Part shown: positions 1-4,563 of the stretch, in pieces
Layout: each line of letters begins with the position of its first letter
How positions within the stretch are numbered: position 1 is the first letter of the stretch
Assembly (NCBI GenBank): GCA_902468695.1
Contig: CABQZS010000072.1
Span: forward strand, 1-7,021
From: an uncultured Collinsella sp.
GTDB taxonomy: Bacteria; Actinomycetota; Coriobacteriia; Coriobacteriales; Coriobacteriaceae
Direction: 5' to 3'
DNA: 7,021 nt
Program-made: the position numbers and the translations under genes
Notes under the pieces: model-generated
What the model was told of the DNA's origin: nothing
Databases searched by the model: none
The model's input: the letters and a program-made list of their open reading frames with translations, nothing else

Positions 1-538
1 CGCCGTCGGTGGGCTCGGTGGAAATGACGAACTCGGGCTTAATGCCGTCCTTGTTGTAGATGTACTGCCAGCACATGCCGTCGCAGTCCTCTTCCTGGAC
101 GGTGCCGACGACCATGATCTTGTAGCCCTCGGGGATGAGGCCCATGTCCTTCATCATCTTGGCAGCGTAAGTAGCGGAAGCCATGCCGCCCTCCTGGTCA
201 GAGCCGCCGCGGCCGTAGATGATCTCGTCGGTCTCGTAGCCCTCATAGGGATCGGCGTCCCAGTTCTCGATGTTGCCGATGCCGACGGTGTCGATGTGGG
301 AGTCGATGGCGATGATCTTGTCGCCCTCGCCCATAAAGCCCATGACGTTGCCCAGGCCGTCGACCTTGACCTCGTCATAGCCAAGGCTCTCCATCTCGGC
401 CTTGATGCAGGCAACAACCTCACCCTCCTCGCAGGACTCAGAGGGATGGCTAATCATTGCGCGAAGAAAACGCGTCATATCAGCACGGTGGGACTCAGCA
501 GCGTTTTTAATTGCCTCGAAATCGAGTTCCTTAGTCAT
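1..538 (-). CDS. ygeY: YgeY-type M20 metallohydrolase, 5' part (3' end beyond left edge)
   Basis: The reverse strand reads open from ATG at 538-536 to the window edge, giving 179 residues beginning MTKELDFEAIKNAAESH. The start has an AGAAAGG ribosome site at 548-554. Visible M20-family zinc-hydrolase motifs, in order, are the HxD motif DSHIDTVG (H81, D83), GRGGSDQEGG with the bridging acid D114, the E149-E150 pair (general base and zinc ligand) and E175 in STEPTDG. E. coli YgeY is about 400 residues, so roughly the second half, including the lid domain and the last zinc ligand, is off the window. M20 enzymes hydrolyse amide or peptide-like bonds with two metals. The YgeY substrate is not settled, but its gene travels with dpaL/ygeX in the selenium/purine cluster, which suggests hydrolysis of a small carbamoyl- or acyl-amino acid intermediate. 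It lies downstream of dpaL on the same strand after a 238-bp gap. Family assignment is firm; the reaction is inferred. Confidence 0.93.
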   Translation of the reverse strand, partial: MTKELDFEAIKNAAESHRADMTRFLRAMISHPSESCEEGEVVACIKAEMESLGYDEVKVDGLGNVMGFMGEGDKIIAIDSHIDTVGIGNIENWDADPYEGYETDEIIYGRGGSDQEGGMASATYAAKMMKDMGLIPEGYKIMVVGTVQEEDCDGMCWQYIYNKDGIKPEFVISTEPTDG

Positions 539-776
539 AACAGTCAACCTTTCTACAAGGGTTTACCTACAGGTAGATATTTCAGATAGATCACTTGTGC
601 CAAGCAGCGTGAGGTCGAGCACCCCACAAGCAAGTAGACGCAGGAGGCGGACGGAGGACTTTGCTCCGTCGCGAGTTCCGCACGAGCCGGAGAGCACTTA
701 ATGTGCTCTCCGTGCGAGCAGGACTGTCCGAGCAGGGAGTAAAGTCCTCCGGCTGCCTCCGGACAGGTTGGGCTCG
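539..776 (-). other. dpaL-ygeY intercistronic region
   Basis: These 238 bp lie between two co-oriented genes and contain no credible gene. About half is a large imperfect palindrome (643-760, listed separately). Closer to ygeY is a short TACCT-AC-AGGTA inverted repeat at 564-575, and on the minus strand a TTGGCA hexamer at 598-603 that could be a -35 element, although the matching -10 (TATCTA after 18 nt) is poor. There is no T-run after the palindrome in the direction of dpaL transcription, so a standard intrinsic terminator is not evident. dpaL and ygeY may therefore still be co-transcribed, with ygeY expression set by the hairpin or by a weak secondary promoter. Confidence 0.6.
643..760. 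repeat. 118-bp imperfect palindrome (candidate dispersed repeat or structured RNA)
   Basis: The outer arms at 643-667 and 736-760 are reverse complements at 22 of 25 positions (core GGAGGACTTTGCTCC against GGAGTAAAGTCCTCC). At the centre CGGAGAGCAC (688-697) pairs perfectly with GTGCTCTCCG (703-712) around the loop TTAAT. Between outer and inner stems the pairing is imperfect, with related GCACGAG and GTGCGAG segments. As RNA from either strand this would fold into one long interrupted hairpin. No protein is credible here, and the position right after the dpaL stop codon fits a palindromic REP/MITE-like element or an intercistronic mRNA structure. The symmetry is directly visible; the identity of the element is not. 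Confidence 0.75.
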
Positions 777-1991
777 CTAGCAGGTCGGATACTCGCCCTC
801 CCAGACGATACGACGGTACTGATCCGGATCGGTGTCGCCCTCGGTGGAGAAGCAGAGCACGGAGCTCGTCTTGTCCAGGCCGATGAGCTCCTTGAGCTCG
901 GCGTACTCGGGATCGAGCATGAGAGTCTCGACCAGGCCGGTGGTCACAGCGCCGGACTCGCCGGAGATGACGCGCGGGTCGCCCTTCTCGGGAGCGCCCA
1001 GGGTGCGCATGCCGCGAGCGGTGACCCAGTCGGGGCAGGACACAAAGGCGGTGGCGTGGTTGCGCAGGATATCCCAGCCCAGGATGTTGGGCTCGCCGCA
1101 GCACAGGCCGGCCATGATGGAGGGCATGTCGCCGTCCACGATGCGCGGGTCGCCGTCGCCGGCGGCAGCGCCCTTGTACAGGCAGGCGGCAGGCGCGCAC
1201 TCAACCACGACGAAGGTGGGCGGGTTATCGGGATACAGGTTGGTGAAGTAGCCCACCACGGCGCCGGCGAGCGAGCCCACGCCAGCCTGGACAAACACGT
1301 GCGTCGGGCGATTGATGGCCATCTCGCGCAGCTGCTCGGCAGCCTCGGAAGCCATGGTGCCGTAGCCCTCCATGATCCAGGACGGAATCTTCTCGTAGCC
1401 CTCCCAGGCGGTGTCCTGAACGATGACGCCGCGCTCGCAGGCATCGGCCTCGGCGGCGGCCATGCGCACGCACTCGTCGTAGTTGACCTCCTCGATGGTC
1501 ACCGTGGCGCCCTCGGCGGCGATGTTGTCGAAGCGGGGCTTGGTGGAACCCTTGGGCATGTGCACGACGGCCTTCTGGCCGAGCTTGTTGGCGGCCCAGG
1601 CCACGCCGCGGCCGTGGTTGCCGTCGGTGGCGGTAAAGAAGGTGGCCTGGCCAAAGTCCTTGGCAAGCTGATCGGAGGTCAGGTAATCGAAGGTGCACTC
1701 GGCAACGTCCTTGCCGGTCTCGTCGGCAATATAGTTGGCCATGGCAAACGAACCGCCCAGAACTTTAAAGGCGTTGAGGCCAAAGCGATAGCTCTCGTCC
1801 TTAACGCACAGGTTGGACAGGCCCAGGCGCGCGGCCTGGCCATCCAGGCGGGCAAGCGGAGTGACGGTGTACTGGGGGAACGACTGGTGGAAGGCACGGG
1901 CCTTCTTCACGTGGTCGAGGCTCATGATTCCCAGGTGCTTGTCATCGCTCTTGGGCATCGTGTTGCCCGCCCACTGGATCTTATCGGCCAT
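777..1991 (-). CDS. dpaL: 2,3-diaminopropionate ammonia-lyase (PLP-dependent)
   Basis: This 404-residue protein splits 2,3-diaminopropionate into pyruvate and two ammonia, a cytosolic fold-type II PLP reaction. Its length is close to the roughly 400 residues of E. coli YgeX/DpaL. Diagnostic motifs are DESYRFGLNAFKVLGG, with K76 as the PLP Schiff-base lysine; TATDGNHGRG, with D123 matching the catalytic Asp near position 120 of the E. coli enzyme; VQDTAWEGYE, with D193 matching the second catalytic Asp; and the glycine-rich phosphate loop QAGVGSLAG (residues 235-243). GESGAVTTG follows in the C-terminal half. The ATG at 1991-1989 is chosen because AAGGAG (2005-2000) sits 8 nt upstream. The gene is divergent from the PAS/HTH regulator and precedes ygeY, as ygeX precedes ygeY in E. 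coli. All key residues are present, so the enzyme should be active. A threonine/serine dehydratase is the nearest alternative but fits the motifs less well. Confidence 0.96.
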   Translation of the reverse strand: MADKIQWAGNTMPKSDDKHLGIMSLDHVKKARAFHQSFPQYTVTPLARLDGQAARLGLSNLCVKDESYRFGLNAFKVLGGSFAMANYIADETGKDVAECTFDYLTSDQLAKDFGQATFFTATDGNHGRGVAWAANKLGQKAVVHMPKGSTKPRFDNIAAEGATVTIEEVNYDECVRMAAAEADACERGVIVQDTAWEGYEKIPSWIMEGYGTMASEAAEQLREMAINRPTHVFVQAGVGSLAGAVVGYFTNLYPDNPPTFVVVECAPAACLYKGAAAGDGDPRIVDGDMPSIMAGLCCGEPNILGWDILRNHATAFVSCPDWVTARGMRTLGAPEKGDPRVISGESGAVTTGLVETLMLDPEYAELKELIGLDKTSSVLCFSTEGDTDPDQYRRIVWEGEYPTC

Positions 1992-2083
1992 ACGGTGAAC
2001 TCCTTAAGTTCTCTCTTGCCGGCCCCCGCATACGCGTTCCAGTCCATTCCCATTCATGCGACTGAACTTTTATGTGGATGCCA

Positions 2084-2098
2084 AACAAAAAGTTTGTT
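2084..2098. promoter_or_regulatory. operator-like palindrome 1 (AACAAA-AAG-TTTGTT)
   Basis: This is a perfect 6-3-6 inverted repeat with exactly the same arms as the site at 2135-2149, centred 51 bp away, close to five helical turns. If the tentative dpaL promoter is right, this copy lies just downstream of the transcription start, a typical repressor position. The symmetry is seen directly; the role as a protein binding site is inferred. Confidence 0.6.
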
Positions 2099-2130
2099 AG
2101 CAATGTTCTATCACACTTTTTGATTGCTAA
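2097..2130. repeat. nested inverted repeat TTAGCAAT / ATTGCTAA
   Basis: Perfect 8-bp arms at 2097-2104 and 2123-2130 enclose 18 bp. The left arm overlaps the end of palindrome 1. In addition TTTGTTAG (2093-2100) is the reverse complement of CTAACAAA (2133-2140), so the whole 2084-2149 segment is close to symmetric around about 2115. This may mark further half-sites for one dimeric regulator or a cruciform-prone segment. Confidence 0.55.
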
Positions 2131-2139
2131 ACCTAACAA
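2110..2139 (-). promoter_or_regulatory. tentative dpaL promoter
   Basis: On the minus strand TTGTTA (2139-2134) matches four of six bases of a -35 box and TGTGAT (2115-2110) matches four of six of a -10 box, with an 18-bp spacer. The -35 would overlap palindrome 2 and the start site would fall near 2103, just before palindrome 1, leaving a leader of about 110 nt. The match is only moderate, and the idea rests partly on how well it fits the palindromes. Confidence 0.3.
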
Positions 2140-2149
2140 ATTGTTTGTT
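2135..2149. promoter_or_regulatory. operator-like palindrome 2 (AACAAA-TTG-TTTGTT)
   Basis: This second perfect 6-3-6 inverted repeat has arms identical to the copy at 2084-2098 but a different 3-bp centre. Conserved arms with a variable centre are what a dimeric HTH protein site looks like, rather than a chance A/T tract. It would cover the tentative dpaL -35 box. The binding protein is unknown; the divergent YheO-like regulator is the obvious candidate. Confidence 0.6.
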
Positions 2150-2185
2150 GCCGTAATCGGTACCTTTTCGCCGACGAACGGTCAC

Positions 2186-2209
2186 ATAACGCAGCGACGC
2201 TTTCGTTAT
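2186..2209. repeat. inverted repeat ATAACG-N12-CGTTAT upstream of the regulator
   Basis: Six-bp arms enclose a 12-bp centre that itself contains AGCG-A-CGCT, so the symmetry continues inward with a one-base offset. It lies 60 to 83 bp before the regulator's start codon, where an autoregulatory site would be expected. It is unrelated in sequence to the A/T-rich palindromes. Function is unknown. Confidence 0.4.
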
Positions 2210-2268
2210 TTGCGAACAAGTGGGGTTTATGGCAAAGTGAGACCAAACTAATTTTTAGGAAGGCACCC

Positions 2269-2922
2269 ATGACCCCGTCACAGATTGAGTTTTATAAGCG
2301 CCTTGCACACGGCCTGGCGCTCCAATTTGGCCCCAACTGCGAAGTCGTCGTCCACGATCTGGAGACCGAGGACGTGGACCACTCCATCGTGGTGATCGAA
2401 AACGGCCACGTCAGCGGGCGCAAACTGGGTGACGGCCCCAGCCATATCGTGTTTGAGTCCATGCACGAGGGCGCCACCGATGTACACGACCGCGAGCCGT
2501 ACCTCACTAAAACCACCGACGGTAAGCTGCTCAAATCGTCGACGATCTTTATCCGCAACGACGAGGGCAAGCCCGTCGGCATTTTGGGCATTAACTTTGA
2601 CATTACGCTCATGAAGGCTTTTGAGCGCTCGCTCGACGCCTTTACCGGCACCGGCGGCACGGGCTACACCGAGCCCGAGCCCATTACCAAAAACATCGGC
2701 GACCTACTCGAGGACCTGCTGCACGAGTGCGAACAGTTTGTGGGCAAGCCCGCGGCACTCATGACCAAAGACGAGCGCATTCGTGCCATTGGCTACCTCG
2801 ACCGTCGCGGCGCCTTCCTCATTTCCAAGTCGAGCGAGCGCGCCTGCGAGTTCTTTGGCATCTCCAAGTACAGCTTCTATAGCTACCTCAATGAGGCCAA
2901 GGCGGCGGCCGGCGACAAGTAG
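2269..2922 (+). CDS. YheO-like PAS/HTH transcriptional regulator
   Basis: This 217-residue cytosolic regulator has two parts. Residues about 4-115 match the YheO-like PAS domain: GHVSGRKLGDGPSH, the segment SSTIFIRNDEGKPVG, and ILGINFDIT at 105-113. Residues about 163-210 match the YheO-type helix-turn-helix: MTKDERIRAIGYLDRRGAFLI, then GISKYSFYSYLNEA, the probable recognition region. A linker of about 45 residues rich in Glu, Thr and Gly joins them. Relatives include E. coli YheO and the DauR repressor of D-arginine use, so a small-molecule sensor controlling amino-acid or nitrogen catabolism is plausible. The ATG at 2269 is preceded by TAGGAAGG (2256-2263). The gene is divergent from dpaL across a region with paired palindromes, which suggests that it controls dpaL-ygeY and perhaps itself. 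The ligand, and whether it represses or activates, cannot be read from the sequence. No clear terminator follows. Confidence 0.92.
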   Translation: MTPSQIEFYKRLAHGLALQFGPNCEVVVHDLETEDVDHSIVVIENGHVSGRKLGDGPSHIVFESMHEGATDVHDREPYLTKTTDGKLLKSSTIFIRNDEGKPVGILGINFDITLMKAFERSLDAFTGTGGTGYTEPEPITKNIGDLLEDLLHECEQFVGKPAALMTKDERIRAIGYLDRRGAFLISKSSERACEFFGISKYSFYSYLNEAKAAAGDK

Positions 2923-3005
2923 GCACTCGCCTGGATTGTCCCTCCCCTTTTGGGCGCGAGTTCTGGAAAGCACGAATCCAAGACCGAGCAGCTTGGGAAG
3001 TTCCA

Positions 3006-3045
3006 TATAATCGATGTCATTAGTATTTCGAAAGGATGGAACAGA
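3006..3045 (+). promoter_or_regulatory. TATAAT box and ribosome site for the membrane-protein gene
   Basis: A perfect consensus -10 hexamer TATAAT stands at 3006-3011. The region 17 bp upstream (about 2983-2988) has no good -35 match, so a weak or non-housekeeping -35 must be assumed. A start near 3018 would give a short leader of about 28 nt containing AAAGGA at 3031-3036, 9 nt before the ATG at 3046. The gene therefore probably has its own transcript and need not be co-transcribed with the regulator. Confidence 0.55.
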
Positions 3046-3990
3046 ATGGCGTTGAGCAAGGCATCATGCACCGGTCGCGGATTGATTCCGGCAATTGGTG
3101 GACATGTGCACCGCATGTTCGATGAGGGTGAAGACGACCTGTTTTCGCTGAGCCTTGACGACGTGATGGATGATCGCCCGTGGACCGCCGACGAACTTAT
3201 GGGCGGCGGGGCTCGCCCGTCAAGCCCCAATCCCGCACTTGCACCTAAGTCCGCATCTGCGCCGACTCCTGCGCAGTCGCCTGTTTCGACGCCCGCACCC
3301 ACTTCGGCGCCCACGACCGCTCCCCGCCCCGCAAGCGACCCGTCCGAGACGGCGGCATTTCTCGCTGCGGCGACGCAGGGCAAATCGGCCGACAGCACCG
3401 TTATGTACAGCGCCCAGCAGTTGCCCGTTCCTGCGGCACGCAAGCCTCCGGTCACACGGCTCGATGAGCCCGTTGCCCATCAGGTTGTCCATGATTCCTG
3501 GGCTGCAGCCGATCTGGATGAGACCTCTACCGGCATGCCGGCGCTCGATGTTCCAGTTAACCCGCTTTTTGCCGCCAACACGAGCGCCGCGGACTATGAG
3601 GGCGGTGCGGCATATTCCGATTATTCCGATGGCTATGCTGGCACCGCATCGAGCGATTATCTCAACGATCCGTACGCTGCCACGCCCGAACCGGAATATG
3701 ACCCGGAGGCCGCGTCCGCGCCGGCGTATACCAAAAGCACGGGCGAAGAGCGCTTCGCCGATTATTACGCCGAGGAAAAGGCGCTGCGTTTCTCGGAATT
3801 TCCGCAGGCAGTCAAGGTTGCCTTTATCGCCATTATCATTGCCCTGCTCGGCGTCATTGCGTTTGAGGGATTCCAACTGTTCCGCGGCCCCACCCAAGCG
3901 GAGTCGGAGACCCAGCAAAAAGAGGACGATAACCAGTACCTGGACATCAACACCCTCAAGGGCGACCCCAACGACGGAGACGACGAGTAG
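3046..3990 (+). CDS. hypothetical single-pass membrane protein with Pro/Ala-rich disordered region
   Basis: I do not recognise this 314-residue protein. It starts with MALSKASCTGRGLIPAIGG and has no signal peptide. An acidic patch follows (EDDLFSLSLDDVMDDRPW, near residues 30-47), then a long low-complexity stretch rich in Pro, Ala, Ser and Thr at about 57-100, and a Tyr/Asp/Ser-rich segment with SDYSDGY and SDYLNDPY near 190-215. One strong membrane helix at about 257-277 (FIAIIIALLGVIAFEGF) has a Lys just before it, and a 35-residue, very acidic tail ends in DGDDE. The expected topology is a large disordered cytosolic N-terminal part and a short outer tail. The same frame is open back to an ATG at 2950, but the TATAAT box and ribosome site favour 3046; an ATG at 3115 is also possible. 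It is not an obvious pathway member. A scaffold, cell-division or envelope role is possible but unsupported. Confidence 0.8.
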   Translation: MALSKASCTGRGLIPAIGGHVHRMFDEGEDDLFSLSLDDVMDDRPWTADELMGGGARPSSPNPALAPKSASAPTPAQSPVSTPAPTSAPTTAPRPASDPSETAAFLAAATQGKSADSTVMYSAQQLPVPAARKPPVTRLDEPVAHQVVHDSWAAADLDETSTGMPALDVPVNPLFAANTSAADYEGGAAYSDYSDGYAGTASSDYLNDPYAATPEPEYDPEAASAPAYTKSTGEERFADYYAEEKALRFSEFPQAVKVAFIAIIIALLGVIAFEGFQLFRGPTQAESETQQKEDDNQYLDINTLKGDPNDGDDE

Positions 3991-4023
3991 CGAGAGCTGA
4001 AGACGGCCGCAGGATCCCGCATC

Positions 4024-4049
4024 CAGCACCAGCTTCTAAGTGCTGTTTT
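4024..4049 (+). terminator. weak intrinsic terminator candidate after the membrane-protein gene
   Basis: CAGCAC (4024-4029) pairs with GTGCTG (4040-4045) around a 10-base loop and is followed by TTTT (4046-4049). The stem is only six base pairs and the T-run is short, so it is a marginal terminator. Its position about 33 bp after the stop codon at 3990 is suitable. Confidence 0.4.
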
Positions 4050-4060
4050 GTCATCCAGCT

Positions 4061-4104
4061 ACACTTTTCCGAAGTTTTAAGGTGCCTATTTCGACACTTT
4101 TCCG
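4061..4104. repeat. 11-bp direct repeat ACACTTTTCCG at the IS remnant boundary
   Basis: Identical copies of ACACTTTTCCG lie at 4061-4071 and 4094-4104, 33 bp apart. The recognisable transposase reading frame begins right after the second copy, at 4105. The repeat may be a scar of the event that truncated the element, or part of a non-coding dispersed repeat next to it. It is not a typical short IS3 target duplication, because both copies are on the same side. Confidence 0.5.
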
Positions 4105-4383
4105 TACCGCTGGCCCGGACGGATCTCGATCTGCGAGGGGCACGGCCTCGCCAGGAGCATGTCCGCCAAGGGCTGCAGCCCGGACAACGCGGCGATGGAG
4201 GGCTTCTTCGGCCTGCTCAAGAGGGAGTTCTGGCACGGCAGGGACTGGTCGGGCTGGACCCCCGCCCGCTTCATCGAGGAGCTCGGGGGCTGGATCGGCC
4301 GATACAATACGGAGAGGCGCAGCGATGCGCTCGGCGGCCGCACGCCGGCCGAGTTCCGCGCCGCACTGGGAAGGGCCGCGTAA
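4105..4383 (+). pseudogene. IS3-family transposase OrfB, C-terminal remnant
   Basis: The frame from 4105 reads YRWPGRISICEGHGLARSMS, then AKGCSPDNAAMEGFFGLLKR, and continues to a TAA at 4381-4383: 92 residues, against roughly 270-290 for a full OrfB. SMSxKGxxxDNAxxExFFxxLKxE is the hallmark end of the IS3-family DDE integrase core. The Glu in AAMEGFF is the last catalytic acid; both catalytic Asp residues and all of OrfA are missing. A stop codon at 4078-4080 and unrelated sequence lie upstream, so the fragment is dead; the ATG at 4159 is internal to the domain, not a real start. Five of its 12 Arg codons are AGG, whereas the neighbouring genes mostly use CGC/CGT, a sign of separate origin. 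A stretch after the stop (about 4387-4410) may be the old right end. The remnant sits between two convergent transcription units. Confidence 0.85.
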
Positions 4384-4458
4384 CGGTCCAAGAAATCGTC
4401 CGCAGTCCCGAGGCTCAAAAGGAAAGCACGACCCGTTTCGAGACGCGGCCTCCGCTCC
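4384..4458. other. non-coding stretch, possible IS right-end remnant
   Basis: About 75 bp follow the transposase stop codon before the terminator. The segment around 4387-4410 (CCAAGAAATCGTCCGCAG) has the look of an IS3-type terminal repeat, but no matching left end is present in the window, so this cannot be confirmed here. Nothing else is seen. Confidence 0.3.
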
Positions 4459-4494
4459 AAACAAAAGGCCCCGACTCGCGATGGAGTCGGGGCC
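4459..4494 (-). terminator. strong rho-independent terminator of the xdh unit
   Basis: GGCCCCGACTC (4467-4477) and GAGTCGGGGCC (4484-4494) form a perfect 11-bp stem with a 6-base loop. Read on the minus strand the hairpin is followed by TTTTGTTT (4466-4459), the classic signature. On the plus strand no T-run follows, so it acts for the leftward xdh transcript, about 70 nt after its stop codon. It isolates xdh from the plus-strand genes. Confidence 0.92.
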
Positions 4495-4563
4495 AAAGGC
4501 GCAGCGTATGTAGTTGATGTTGAGCGCGAACAGCTCGTCAACAATGGCTGTCCGCGCCCTACC

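Larger units (their letters stand above)
1992..2268. promoter_or_regulatory. divergent dpaL / regulator intergenic control region
   Basis: These 277 bp separate the start codons of two divergent genes and are far more A/T-rich at 2065-2160 than the flanking coding DNA. They hold two AACAAA-N3-TTTGTT palindromes, a nested TTAGCAAT/ATTGCTAA repeat and a more GC-rich inverted repeat near the regulator (each listed separately). No open reading frame of note lies wholly inside. The layout is that of a shared regulatory region in which the divergently encoded regulator could control both itself and dpaL-ygeY. No convincing -10/-35 pair was found for the regulator on the plus strand. Confidence 0.7.

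Noticed and set aside
564..575. TACCT-AC-AGGTA as an RNA switch near the ygeY ribosome site
   Set aside because: A 2-nt loop is too tight for a stable RNA hairpin and one short copy is not enough to claim an operator.
553..1200. Minus-strand open frame running from inside dpaL through the palindrome
   Set aside because: It is Arg-rich shadow translation in dpaL followed by translated palindrome; no start signal and no domain.
768..2123. Long plus-strand open frame (451 residues) antisense to dpaL
   Set aside because: It mirrors dpaL codon by codon, its translation is Gly/Ala/His/Leu-rich without family motifs, and it has no ribosome site. It is a by-product of high GC at third positions.
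2923..2965. Terminator after the PAS/HTH regulator
   Set aside because: Only a loose CTCGC/GCGAG pairing around TTTT is present, with no stem leading into a T-run.
2883..4029. Overlapping open frames on both strands across the membrane-protein gene
   Set aside because: They are Ala/Gly- or Arg/Pro-rich shadows of the low-complexity coding region; only the frame starting at 3046 has a promoter, ribosome site and membrane helix.
4159..4383. Small intact gene starting at the ATG at 4159
   Set aside because: The same frame carries clear transposase homology upstream of that ATG, so the ATG is an internal Met of a truncated OrfB.
4513..4542. Second hairpin between the xdh stop codon and its terminator (GTTGA/TCAAC with GAGC/GCTC)
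   Set aside because: The stem is interrupted and lacks a T-run; the perfect 11-bp hairpin at 4467-4494 explains termination better.
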